From Microbacterium sp. RU33B (lineage in GTDB: Bacteria; Actinomycetota; Actinomycetes; Actinomycetales; Microbacteriaceae), in contig NZ_FTPO01000001.1 of the NCBI RefSeq assembly GCF_900155915.1, forward strand, positions 1,116,001 to 1,180,000: DNA of 64,000 nucleotides, written 5' to 3'. Every line of letters starts with the position of its first letter. Positions within the stretch are counted from its first letter, which is position 1. Shown piece after piece: positions 9,248 to 16,996 of this stretch. Both the position numbers and the translations under genes were made by a program. The notes under the pieces were generated by a model that worked only from the letters and a program-made list of their open reading frames with translations, was not told where the DNA came from and ran no database searches.

Positions 9248-10207
9248 GTGAGCGATGCGATGGACGACCCCGGTCTCGACGTGCAGTCGCTGCGGGTCGT
9301 CAAAGCCGTGGCCGACGAGGGCTCGATCACGGCGGCGGCCGAGGCTCTCGGATACAGCCAGCCCGCCGTGAGCCAGCAGCTGAAGCGTCTCGAGCAGCGG
9401 CTCGGCGTCGCGGTGATCGAGCGCGTCGGTCGCACCGTGCGCCTCACCGATGCCGGACGCATCCTCGCCCGCCACGCCCCTGCGGTCACGACGGCGCTGG
9501 ATGCCGCGGTCGGCGAGCTCGCCGAGCTTCGCGGCGTGCGCTCCGGCCGCGTGCGCCTCGTGGCCTTCCCCTCGGCATCCCCCTCCGTCGTCCCGCGTCT
9601 GCTCGCCGACCTGTCGCACCGGCATCCCGGGCTCGTCGTGACGTTCGTCGAGGCCGAGCCGCCGGAAGCCGTCGCCGCCGTCCGCGAGGACCGCGCCGAC
9701 ATCGCGCTCACGTTCAGCTATCCCGGCGACCGCGACGATCCGCACCGCTTGAGCGCCCGTGGACTCGCGGTGCGCACCGTCGGCACCGACGACCTGCTCG
9801 CCGTCCTGCCGGCGGGGCATCCCGCGGCGATCGCCGGACGCGTCGCGCTCGGCGACCTGTCGGGTGAGGACTGGATCGCGGGCTGTCCGCGCTGCCGCGG
9901 CCACCTCCTCGAAGTCTGCGATCGGGCCGGCTTCGAACCGCGCATCGCCTTCGAGACCGACAACTTCGTCGCCGTCGAGGGCCTGGTCGCGCAGGGTATC
10001 GGGGTCGCGACCCTGCCGCGCCTCGCGGTCGATTCGTTCCCGCAGCTCCCGGGGGTCGTGACGCTCCCGTTGCCCGCCGAGGAGCGACGCACCCTGCACG
10101 TCGTGACGGCCCACGGGGCGGACCGCGTGCCCTCGGTGCAGGCGGTGCTCACCGCGATCGGTCGCGCGCTCGACGACCGCCCCGACGCGAGGCATCCCGA
10201 CGCCTAA
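9248..10207 (+). CDS. LysR family transcriptional regulator
   Basis: A 319-residue LysR-type regulator. The N-terminal winged helix-turn-helix is clear near residues 15-70 ([20 protein letters not shown], then [20 protein letters not shown]), followed by a periplasmic-binding-protein-like effector domain. The GTG start is preceded by TATCAT at 9236-9241, 6 nt before it, so the message is probably leaderless. It is transcribed away from the four-gene D-amino-acid block and is the obvious candidate to control it in response to a pathway substrate. It is followed after 10 bp by gltX, which has its own promoter. Confidence 0.93.
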   Translation: MSDAMDDPGLDVQSLRVVKAVADEGSITAAAEALGYSQPAVSQQLKRLEQRLGVAVIERVGRTVRLTDAGRILARHAPAVTTALDAAVGELAELRGVRSGRVRLVAFPSASPSVVPRLLADLSHRHPGLVVTFVEAEPPEAVAAVREDRADIALTFSYPGDRDDPHRLSARGLAVRTVGTDDLLAVLPAGHPAAIAGRVALGDLSGEDWIAGCPRCRGHLLEVCDRAGFEPRIAFETDNFVAVEGLVAQGIGVATLPRLAVDSFPQLPGVVTLPLPAEERRTLHVVTAHGADRVPSVQAVLTAIGRALDDRPDARHPDA

Positions 10208-10217
10208 ACTGGACCGG

Positions 10218-11726
10218 ATGTCTTCTGCACCCGATCCCCGCACCACGACCGCGACAGGCGCCGACGTGCGCGTGCGGTTCTGCCCCTCGCCCACCGGCCT
10301 CCCGCACGTCGGAATGGTCCGCACGGCCCTGTACAACTGGGCGTACGCGCGCCATACGGGCGGCAGGATGATCTTCCGCGTGGAGGACACCGATGCCGCG
10401 CGCGACAGCGAGGAGAGCTACCGGCAGCTCGTCGACGCGCTCACGTGGCTCGAGATCGATTGGGACGAGGGCGTCGAGAAGGGCGGGCCGCACGCGCCGT
10501 ACCGCCAGAGCGAGCGGGGTCCGATCTACGCCGACGTGCTGCAGCAGCTCATCTCCTCGGGCGCCGTGTACGAGTCGTACTCGACCGCCGAGGAGATCGA
10601 CGCGCGCAACGCGACGAACGGGCGGGCGAAGCAGCTCGGCTACGACAACTTCGACCGCTCGCTCAGCGACGAGCAGAAGGCCGCGTTCCGCGCCGAGGGC
10701 CGCGAGCCCGCGTGGCGCCTCCGCGTGCCCGACCACGACCTCACGTACGTCGACCTCATCCGGGGCGAGGTGACGTTCCCCGCCGGGTCGTTCCCCGACT
10801 TCGTGGTCGTGCGCGCCGGCGGGCAGCCGCTCTACACCTTCACCAACCCGGTGGACGATGCGCTGATGGGCATCACGCACGTGATCCGCGGCGAAGACCT
10901 CATGCCCTCGACCGCCCGGCAGCTCGCGCTCTACGGCGCGCTCATCGATGCCGGCGTCACCGGCTTCGTGCCCCGGTTCGGCCACATGCCGCTCGTGCTC
11001 GGCGAGACCGGCACCAAGAAGCTCTCCAAGCGCGACCCGCAGGCGGATCTCTTCCTGCACCGCGAGCGCGGATTCATCCACGAGGGGCTGCTCAACTATC
11101 TCGCGCTCCTCGGCTGGTCGATCGGCCCCGATCGCGACATCTTCACGCTCGAGGAGTTCACGGCGGCGTTCGACATCGTCGACGTCAACCCGAACCCGGC
11201 TCGCTTCGACCAGAAGAAGGCCGAGTCGATCAACGGCGACCACATCCGGATGCTGGAGCCCGCCGACTTCGCCGCGCGGATCGTGCCGTACCTGCGCGCC
11301 GCGGGCGTGGTGGGGGAGCAGCTCACCGAGCGCGAACAGACGCTGATCGCGGCCTCCGCACCGCTCGTCCAGGAGCGCGTGCAGATCCTGGGCGATGTCC
11401 CCGGGCTGCTGGGGTTCCTCTTCACCGACGCCGTGACGTATGCCGACGACGCTCTGGCATCGCTCCCGGCCAACGCCGACGATGTCGTCGTGGCGTCCGT
11501 CGGCGCGCTCGAGCTCGTCCCGGAGGAGGAGTTCACCACGGCTGCGGTGCAGACCGCGCTGACGACGGCCCTCGTCGACGAGCTCGGACTCAAGCCGCGG
11601 GTGGCTTTCGGGCCGCTCCGCGTCGCCCTGAGCGGCCGCCGCATCTCGCCCCCCCTGTTCGAGTCGATGGAGCTGCTCGGCAAGGCCGAGTCGATCCGTC
11701 GGCTGTCGGCGTTCGTGGAGCGCTGA
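10218..11726 (+). CDS. gltX: glutamyl-tRNA synthetase
   Basis: Class I aminoacyl-tRNA synthetase that attaches glutamate to tRNA-Glu. The 502-residue protein has [11 protein letters not shown] with the HIGH-type motif at residues 30-33, and KKLSKR at 267-272 as the KMSKS loop. [13 protein letters not shown] near residue 56 is also family-typical. TAAACT at 10205-10210 lies 7 nt before the ATG, consistent with leaderless transcription. A tRNA-Gln gene lies about 190 bp downstream. Most actinobacteria lack GlnRS, so this enzyme probably also charges tRNA-Gln with glutamate for the GatCAB amidotransferase. That is inference, as gatCAB is not in the window. Confidence 0.97.
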   Translation: MSSAPDPRTTTATGADVRVRFCPSPTGLPHVGMVRTALYNWAYARHTGGRMIFRVEDTDAARDSEESYRQLVDALTWLEIDWDEGVEKGGPHAPYRQSERGPIYADVLQQLISSGAVYESYSTAEEIDARNATNGRAKQLGYDNFDRSLSDEQKAAFRAEGREPAWRLRVPDHDLTYVDLIRGEVTFPAGSFPDFVVVRAGGQPLYTFTNPVDDALMGITHVIRGEDLMPSTARQLALYGALIDAGVTGFVPRFGHMPLVLGETGTKKLSKRDPQADLFLHRERGFIHEGLLNYLALLGWSIGPDRDIFTLEEFTAAFDIVDVNPNPARFDQKKAESINGDHIRMLEPADFAARIVPYLRAAGVVGEQLTEREQTLIAASAPLVQERVQILGDVPGLLGFLFTDAVTYADDALASLPANADDVVVASVGALELVPEEEFTTAAVQTALTTALVDELGLKPRVAFGPLRVALSGRRISPPLFESMELLGKAESIRRLSAFVER

Positions 11727-11755
11727 GCGTTCGGCCGCAGGTTCGGCGACGACGT

Positions 11756-11826
11756 CGGTCGGAGAATCAGGTCATCGTCGGAGGATTCGGGCGGATGCCT
11801 CCGACGTTCGGCGAATTCTCCGACCG
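11756..11826. repeat. nested inverted repeat downstream of gltX
   Basis: Two inverted repeats sit one inside the other. The outer arms CGGTCGGAGAAT (11756-11767) and ATTCTCCGACCG (11815-11826) are a perfect 12-bp match. The inner arms CGTCGGAGG (11776-11784) and CCTCCGACG (11798-11806) are a perfect 9-bp match around a 13-nt loop. All four arms share the core TCGGAG. The element lies 29 bp after the gltX stop. It could fold as a branched hairpin and end or protect the gltX transcript, or it could be a REP-like dispersed element. There is no T-run. Confidence 0.75.
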
Positions 11827-11858
11827 AGCGGGACGCGGGATTACGGACACGCCGCGGT

Positions 11859-11887
11859 TTGGATGAGGAGCGGAGTCAGGGTAGACT
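11859..11887 (+). promoter_or_regulatory. promoter of tRNA-Gln
   Basis: TTGGAT (11859-11864), a 17-bp spacer and TAGACT (11882-11887) make a good sigma-70/SigA-type promoter. It lies 31 bp upstream of the mature tRNA-Gln, leaving a short 5' leader for RNase P to remove. Confidence 0.65.
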
Positions 11888-11918
11888 CGATCTTCGGCAC
11901 GGCTTCGGCTCGGCGCCT

Positions 11919-11990
11919 TGGGGTATGGTGTAATTGGCAACACGGAGGTTTCTGGTACCTTTGTTCTTGGTTCGAGTCCAGGTACCCCAG
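11919..11990 (+). tRNA. tRNA-Gln, anticodon CTG
   Basis: A 72-nt cloverleaf. The acceptor stem TGGGGTA pairs with TACCCCA and is followed by discriminator G. The D stem is GTGT with ACAC. The anticodon stem GAGGT pairs with ACCTT around the loop TTCTGGT, giving anticodon CTG (reads CAG, glutamine). The T arm is CTTGG, TTCGAGT, CCAGG. CCA is not encoded. It lies 192 bp after gltX and has its own promoter and terminator. Confidence 0.95.
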
Positions 11991-11995
11991 CTTTG

Positions 11996-12024
11996 AAAAA
12001 CCCCCGGTCATCCGGGGGTTTTTT
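11996..12024 (+). terminator. intrinsic terminator after tRNA-Gln
   Basis: AAAAACCCCCGG, a TCAT loop, then CCGGGGG followed by six T residues. This is the most canonical intrinsic terminator in the window, starting 6 nt after the tRNA. Confidence 0.93.
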
Positions 12025-12104
12025 CGTGACCGGAAGTCGGTTCCGAACGCTGCGCGGGTCTGGCCGGCGATCGGGCGTCGCGCCGTCACCCTTGCGGTGC
12101 CGCC

Positions 12105-12725
12105 GTGGGCGTCGCGGCGCTGTACCGGGCGCTCGCGATCGGGACGATGGGCGTCGTGGCCCCGATCGCCGCTCTCAGCGTTCTCGTCCCGGTCGGCGCG
12201 GGGATCGTCGGCGGCGACACGCCGGGACCGCTGCTCGTCGCCGGGATGATCGTGGCCGTGATCGGAACGGTGCTCGCAAGCGGCCCCGAGGTGCGCGGCG
12301 CCGAACGCGGCGGGGTCCGGCCGATCGTGCTCGCCCTCGTGGCGGCGGTCGGATTCGGCGTGAACAATCTCGCGGTGGCGTGGGGGAGTGCGCACGACGT
12401 CTCGGCGACGCTCCTCGCCAACGTGCTCACCACCCTCCTCGTGTATCTGATCGCCGTCGCCGCACTACGGGTCGTCCCCCGGGCCGCCGGTCGCAACCTC
12501 GTCGGGATCATCGCGATCGAAGTGCTCGGGTTCCTGGCGAACCTCTGCTTCGCCGTGGCGAGCACGTCGGGGATGCTGTCGGTGGTCGCGGTCTGCGCCT
12601 CCGTCTTCCCCGCCGTGACCGTCGTGCTCGGATGGTGGCTGCTGAAGGAGCGGCTCGCGCGCATCCAGCTCCTCGGGATCGTGCTGGTGCTATCGGGAGT
12701 GGCGGTCGTCGCCGTGTCGCAGTGA
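12105..12725 (+). pseudogene. DMT/EamA family transporter, 5'-truncated
   Basis: A 206-codon frame encoding only the back two thirds of an EamA-type drug/metabolite transporter. It opens at VAALYRALAIG, which in full-length members (about 290 residues, 10 helices) corresponds to the third helix, about 80 residues in. It then runs to a normal end (LLKERLARIQLLGIVLVLSGV). The same frame is closed by TGA at 12027, inside the tail of the tRNA-Gln terminator, so the missing N-terminus has no room. A GTG at 12105 could start a shortened product but has no convincing ribosome site. This is probably a remnant left by a deletion or insertion next to the tRNA; a short functional protein is the less likely alternative. 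Confidence 0.7.
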
Positions 12726-12771
12726 TGTGGGGCGCGGGATGCCGGAGCCGCCCGCGCCCCACGACTGAGGC

Positions 12772-14163
12772 TCAGGCCGTCGCGATCGCGCCGATGCGAC
12801 GAGTCCGGTGGGCGATGCGGTGACCGACCCAGAATCCGACGGCGATCAGGCCGGCCAGAGCGACACCGAGCATCCAGGGGATCATCGAGGGTGCCGCCGC
12901 GGCGGTCGCGGAGGCGAGCTCGCCCGAACCGTCGGCGATGCGTCCGGTGCCCTCGGCGAGAGACGCGGCGCCCGCGGACAGGTCGCCGCTGCCCTCTGCG
13001 AGTGACGCCGAGCCGTCGGCGAGCGCGCCGGTGCCGTCGGAGAGCGCTCCGATCCCCGTGGCCAGCGACGCGGCCCCCGTCGAAAGGGTCGACGTGCCGG
13101 TCGCCAGGCTCGCGGCACCGTCTCCCAGACGCGATGCGCCGGCGCTGAGGTTCTGCGCCCCCACGGTGAGACGGGACGCTCCGCTCGAGAGCGACTGGAG
13201 ACCCGCGGTCAGATTCGCGGCCCCGTCGCGGAGCTCGCTCGTGCCCGCGCTGAGCCGCTGCGCACCGGCGGCGAGCGCGGGCGCGCCCTTCTCCGCGTCG
13301 GTCAGGGCGACCAGTCCCGGCCACGGCGTGGGCGTCAGGGCCGCATCGCCGTTGATCAGGTTGCTGACACCGCCCTTGGCTTTCAGGAGGCCCAACGCGA
13401 GGTCGGGAGCGGAGACCACGGCCTTCTCGATGCCGTTCACCTGCGCCTCGAGGGTGGCCGCGGTGACGAGCAGGCCGTCGAGTGTGCTCGTGTCACCCGT
13501 CGCGATCGCCGTGGCGATGCCCGCCGTGAGCTGGGAGGCGTTGCTCTTCGCCGCGGAGTGCGTGGCGCGGATCGTGTCGGCCCCGGTGACGAGCGGCGTG
13601 AGCGTCGCCTCGGCGGGGAGCGCGGCGACGATGCCGGAGGCATACGCCTGCGCGCCGATCACTCCCGCCGAGATGCTCGCCGCACCGGAGGCGACCGTCG
13701 CCGCGCCCTCCGCCGCGCTCCGGGCGCCGGCGGCGAGCCGGTTGGACCCGGCGAGGGCGTTGGAGGCTCCTGCCGACAGCGTGGACGCACCCGCGGCGGC
13801 CGACGACGCGCCGGCGGCGAGCGACGTCGATCCGTCGGCGAGGGTCGCGGCACCGGTGGCCGCAGAGACGGCGCCGGCGGAGAGCGCGGCGGCGCCGGTG
13901 TCGGCCGTCGTCGCCCCCTCGTGCAGCGCGCCCGCGCCGGCGGCGAGGTCGCCCGCGCCGTCGGAGAGCTTCTCGGCTCCCGCCGCGACCGCGGCTGAGC
14001 CGTCGTCGGCCCGTGAGGCGCCCGACGACAGCTGGGCGGCACCCTCGGCGATCCGCGACGTCGTCGCGAAGTAGAGGAAGATCATCGCGGCCAGCAGGAC
14101 GCTGAGCACGATGACGGCGATGCGCATGCCGAGGCCGTGCGCGTGGGTGTGGGTACTCGTCAT
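12772..14163 (-). CDS. membrane protein with xxxLxxG heptad repeats (YhgE/Pip-like)
   Basis: A 463-residue protein with one transmembrane helix near residues 12-33 and another near 433-455. The region between is built mostly from seven-residue repeats of the form LxxGAxx, roughly 20 copies from residue 40 to 195 and 20 more from about 300 to 430, split by a non-repetitive stretch of about 100 residues. This is the xxxLxxG heptad repeat known from YhgE/Pip-type and phage-infection-type membrane proteins, where it forms a long extracytoplasmic stalk. The ATG at 14163 has GGAG 8 nt upstream; an in-frame extension to 14286 lacks such a site. No partner genes are linked. Function unknown; an envelope scaffold or adhesin-like role is possible. 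Confidence 0.8.
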   Translation of the reverse strand: MTSTHTHAHGLGMRIAVIVLSVLLAAMIFLYFATTSRIAEGAAQLSSGASRADDGSAAVAAGAEKLSDGAGDLAAGAGALHEGATTADTGAAALSAGAVSAATGAATLADGSTSLAAGASSAAAGASTLSAGASNALAGSNRLAAGARSAAEGAATVASGAASISAGVIGAQAYASGIVAALPAEATLTPLVTGADTIRATHSAAKSNASQLTAGIATAIATGDTSTLDGLLVTAATLEAQVNGIEKAVVSAPDLALGLLKAKGGVSNLINGDAALTPTPWPGLVALTDAEKGAPALAAGAQRLSAGTSELRDGAANLTAGLQSLSSGASRLTVGAQNLSAGASRLGDGAASLATGTSTLSTGAASLATGIGALSDGTGALADGSASLAEGSGDLSAGAASLAEGTGRIADGSGELASATAAAAPSMIPWMLGVALAGLIAVGFWVGHRIAHRTRRIGAIATA

Positions 14164-14473
14164 CGAGGGACTCCATGGTGTTGCGCCTGCACGCAGGCGT
14201 GGCGGATGCACCGGCATGCTGTGGCCGGCCGACGATCGATCGGGGGGTGTGATCGAACCCATCGGGGCGTGCCGTCCTTGGCGCATCCCGACCCCAGGGG
14301 GTTTCGTCGTGAGAGCGGTGCGACACTAACAGCCGCGCCGCCCCGTTTCCGTGCGCGACGACCAGAGTCTGGGAAAGAAACCAAGTCGCAGGGATGGTGA
14401 CACTCAGTTTCTTGTGGAATGGCCACAAGTCACCGCGGAGGGCACGGCGCCATCGTGCCGGAGGGGCGGCAGA
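14164..14473. other. 310-bp divergent intergenic region with several inverted repeats
   Basis: No convincing protein-coding or RNA gene was seen. It holds a small hairpin with CGCCTG/CAGGCG arms (14184-14199) in the leader of the repeat protein. Before the rightward gene are AAGAAAC (14375-14381) paired with GTTTCTT (14407-14413), and the perfect CTTGTGG/CCACAAG repeat at 14411-14429. Its base composition is less GC-rich than its surroundings, as expected for two divergent promoters. Confidence 0.5.
14411..14429. promoter_or_regulatory. 19-bp inverted repeat, possible operator
   Basis: CTTGTGG, AATGG, CCACAAG: perfect 7-bp arms around 5 bp, lying 44 bp before the start of the small membrane protein gene. 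Size and symmetry fit a dimeric repressor site. No regulator gene is adjacent. Confidence 0.35.
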
Positions 14474-15229
14474 ATGGATGCTGTGACGACGCTGACGCCG
14501 GACGCCGACGAGGAGCTGCGAGAGCTCCGCCGCCGTGCGTACGGCCCGCAGTCATCGGGCCTGTCCGCGGCGGAGCTCGCACGGCTGGAGGACCTCGAGG
14601 GGCGCGCCCGTGGCGCGGCGGTGCAGACCGATCCGCTGCCGGCTGAGGCGGACGCTGCGGCACCCCCGCATCCGGCTCCGCCGATCGAGCCGACGCCGGG
14701 TGCGCCATCCGTCTCCGATGCGGCGGTCGCATCCTCCTCCTCCGATCCCGTGCTCCCGCCGCCGCGACGTCGGCGCTGGCCGCTGTGGGTCGCGGGAGGA
14801 GCCGGCCTCGCCGCAGGCATCGCCCTCACGCTCGGCGTCACGTCGCTCGGCGAGCGCGCGCCCGATGCGACGCAGCGCCCGATCGAGAACGTGCCGCTGC
14901 CCGACGTCGGCAGCGGCGGTGCGCTGGACCTGGAGTCCCTGCGCACCTACGAACGGTGGAACGACGTCTCCCTGTGGACCGTCGATCGCCTCGACGGCGC
15001 CACCTGCCTCGTCATGGCGGGCGGAGGCGACGACGACCCCGCGGCGTGGTACGGCACGATGCAGTGCAGCCGCGACGGTCTCGATCCCCAGATCGACTTC
15101 ACGGTCTGGCCGGGGATGGCGTCGATGATCGGCGTGGATCTGCCGGCCGACAGCTCGGTGCGCTTCGTCGCTCGGCGCGGCGTCATCGACGTGTGGGTCG
15201 ATGCCGCCGGCGAGATCAGCGGGAGCTGA
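14474..15229 (+). CDS. hypothetical single-pass membrane protein
   Basis: I do not recognise a named family. The 251-residue protein starts at the ATG at 14474, which has GAGGGG upstream. Residues 1-50 are charged, with a short helical segment (DEELRELRRRAYG, then LSAAELARLEDLEGRARG) resembling the N-termini of many actinobacterial membrane proteins of unknown role. Residues 50-100 are rich in Pro and Ala. A transmembrane helix spans about 102-123, and an extracytoplasmic domain of about 125 residues with two cysteines and several tryptophans follows. The gene ends 14 bp inside the convergent kinase gene. It probably senses or binds something outside the membrane, but nothing in the sequence says what. 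Confidence 0.75.
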   Translation: MDAVTTLTPDADEELRELRRRAYGPQSSGLSAAELARLEDLEGRARGAAVQTDPLPAEADAAAPPHPAPPIEPTPGAPSVSDAAVASSSSDPVLPPPRRRRWPLWVAGGAGLAAGIALTLGVTSLGERAPDATQRPIENVPLPDVGSGGALDLESLRTYERWNDVSLWTVDRLDGATCLVMAGGGDDDPAAWYGTMQCSRDGLDPQIDFTVWPGMASMIGVDLPADSSVRFVARRGVIDVWVDAAGEISGS

Positions 15230-16121
15230 GTTCTGCGGCGGCCTCCTCCCCGAGCGCCGCATAGGCGGGGTTGTCGTCGCTGTGGTGCAGCAGCATCAGC
15301 GTGACGGCGACGGCCCACGCGCGTGCGCGGATCCAGGTCGCCGCGTCGTAGCGGGAGCCTGTCGCGGCGACGAACCGCGACCGCCCGACCGCGTCGAAGG
15401 CGAGCCACGCGACGGCGAGGTCGTACGCCGGATCGCCGGCCGTGACATCTCCGAAGTCGATGATCCCCACCAGCCGCGATCCTTCGGCCACGAGGTTTCC
15501 GGGATGCAGGTCGCCGTGGATCCAGACGGCCGGTCCGCTCCACGGCGCCGCCGCGAGGCCCTCCGCCCAGAGAGCGGCCACGCCGTCGAGGCCCCTCAGC
15601 CCTCGTGCGCGCAGGCCGTCGAGACGTTCGCGCACGGTGGGATCGCGATCCGCGAGCGCACCCCCGCGGAACGGGTTCACCGGGTGATCGGGCGGCGCGG
15701 GCGCATGCAGGGCGACCAGTGCCGCCGCGAGCGGCCGCGCCCATCCGCTGCGCTCGCTCCGGAGCACCTCGAGTCCCGACGCTCCGTCGATCCACGGCAC
15801 GATCGACCACGGCCACGGATAGCCCGCGTCCGGCTCGCCGCAGAAGAGAGGCGTCGGCACCCGGACGCCGGTCGCCTCCATCCGCTCGGCGATCGAAGGA
15901 AGCCATCTCTGCTCATGCCGGATCAGCGGAGCGGCCAGTCCACGCCGGGGGAGGCGGACAGCGAGGTCGTCTCCCAGGCGCCACACGGCGCAGTCCCACC
16001 CGTCTGCCGCATGCCGGAGCGGCTGGTCCGCGGCATCCGGAAGCGACGCGGATGCCTGGGTCAGCAGCCTGCGCACCAGCAGAGCGTCGATCGCGAACTC
16101 GGCGGAAGGTTTGTCGGGCAC
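15216..16121 (-). CDS. aminoglycoside phosphotransferase family (APH fold) kinase
   Basis: A 301-residue protein-kinase-like small-molecule kinase. The catalytic loop WIHGDLHPGNL (near residue 198) carries Asp and Asn of the HxDxxxxN motif, and IIDFGDVTAGDPAYDLA (near 218) is the Mg2+-binding DFG equivalent plus the family's DPxxDL segment. Such proteins phosphorylate aminoglycosides, macrolides or, more often, unknown cellular metabolites; the chromosomal setting gives no sign of an antibiotic role. The GTG start has TAGGGT 6 nt upstream (16128-16133 on the other strand), so the message is probably leaderless. Its 3' end overlaps the convergent membrane protein gene by 14 bp. Confidence 0.88.
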   Translation of the reverse strand: MPDKPSAEFAIDALLVRRLLTQASASLPDAADQPLRHAADGWDCAVWRLGDDLAVRLPRRGLAAPLIRHEQRWLPSIAERMEATGVRVPTPLFCGEPDAGYPWPWSIVPWIDGASGLEVLRSERSGWARPLAAALVALHAPAPPDHPVNPFRGGALADRDPTVRERLDGLRARGLRGLDGVAALWAEGLAAAPWSGPAVWIHGDLHPGNLVAEGSRLVGIIDFGDVTAGDPAYDLAVAWLAFDAVGRSRFVAATGSRYDAATWIRARAWAVAVTLMLLHHSDDNPAYAALGEEAAAELSSR

Positions 16122-16157
16122 GACACGACCCTAGAGGGGGCGGAAAGATCTTCGCCT

Positions 16158-16197
16158 TTGTTGTTGTGTATGTGTTGGATCCTGTTGTAGTGTGTGG
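16158..16197 (+). promoter_or_regulatory. AT-rich promoter/operator region of the fructose operon
   Basis: This 40-bp stretch is strikingly T- and G-rich compared with everything around it and contains the motif TGTTGT twice (16163-16168 and 16183-16188), each followed by a GTGT element about 6-9 bp later. A weak promoter can be drawn as TTGTGT (16163-16168), a 17-bp spacer and TGTAGT (16186-16191). Direct repeats of this type just before a DeoR-family gene suggest the operator for autoregulation, but the exact site cannot be assigned. Confidence 0.4.
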
Positions 16198-16219
16198 CTA
16201 TTCCAAAGGAGGATGCCAC

Positions 16220-16996
16220 GTGTACGCAACGGAGCGCCAAGACCTCATCGAGCAGCGCCTGAACGAGGACGGCCGGGTCAGTGTCATCGAGCTCGCGCAG
16301 AGCTTCGACGTGACGACGGAGACGATCCGTCGCGATCTCGCCCACCTCGAGGGCATCGGCACTCTGCGGCGTGTGCACGGCGGCGCCGTCCCGCGGGAAC
16401 GTGCGAGCACCACCGAGCCTTCTCTCACCGATCGCCTCCAGCGCCACGGCGCCGCGAAGTCCGCCATCGCCGTCCGTGCGCTTTCCGCGCTCGACACCTC
16501 GGTCGGTTCGGTCTACTTCGACGCCGGCACGACCACCGGGGCGGTCGCGGCGCGACTCGCCTCGAGGTCCACGGGAAGCCCGGTCGAGGTCGTGACCCAC
16601 GCGCTGACGCTCGCCCAGGTGCTCGCCGGCGTGCCCGGCGTGTCTCTCTCGGTCATCGGCGGTCGCATCCGAGGTCTCACCGCCGCCGCCGTGGGATCCG
16701 ACACGGTGCGCGCGATCGAGTCGCTCCGGCCGGACGTCGCGTTCCTCGGGGCCAACGGTCTGTCCGCCGGGTTCGGCGTCTCCACCCCCGATCCCGACGA
16801 AGCCGCCGTCAAGTCCGCGATCGTGCGGGCAGCGCGTCGCGTGGTGCTCGTGACGGATGCCGAGAAGCTCGGCCGTGAGCTCCTCGTGAGCTTCGCCCCC
16901 CTGAATGCGATCGACGTCCTCGTGACCGATGCGGCCCCCGAGCCCGTCCTGGCCGATGCTCTGGCCGAGGCCGGCGTGGAGGTGTGGCTCGCATGA
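16220..16996 (+). CDS. DeoR family regulator of the fructose PTS operon
   Basis: A 258-residue DeoR/GlpR-type repressor. The helix-turn-helix (RVSVIELAQSFDVTTETIRR) and the wing ending in RRVHGGAV fill residues 1-58. The remainder is the phosphosugar-sensing isomerase-like domain, with DAGTTT near 98 and TDAEKLGR near 213. The GTG start has a near-perfect AAAGGAGG at 16205-16212 with 7-nt spacing. Its stop overlaps the fruK start (ATGA), and fruA and HPr follow, so it almost certainly controls fructose uptake. The natural effector would be fructose 1-phosphate or fructose 1,6-bisphosphate. Confidence 0.93.
   Translation: MYATERQDLIEQRLNEDGRVSVIELAQSFDVTTETIRRDLAHLEGIGTLRRVHGGAVPRERASTTEPSLTDRLQRHGAAKSAIAVRALSALDTSVGSVYFDAGTTTGAVAARLASRSTGSPVEVVTHALTLAQVLAGVPGVSLSVIGGRIRGLTAAAVGSDTVRAIESLRPDVAFLGANGLSAGFGVSTPDPDEAAVKSAIVRAARRVVLVTDAEKLGRELLVSFAPLNAIDVLVTDAAPEPVLADALAEAGVEVWLA

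Noticed and set aside
8078..10390. 770-codon leftward frame across the LysR and aminotransferase genes
   Set aside because: Low-complexity translation and overlap with well-supported genes on both strands (LysR, aminotransferase-like, gltX start).
15216..16121. Antibiotic resistance kinase
   Set aside because: APH fold is clear, but chromosomal housekeeping context and lack of transfer signs make a metabolic substrate more likely.
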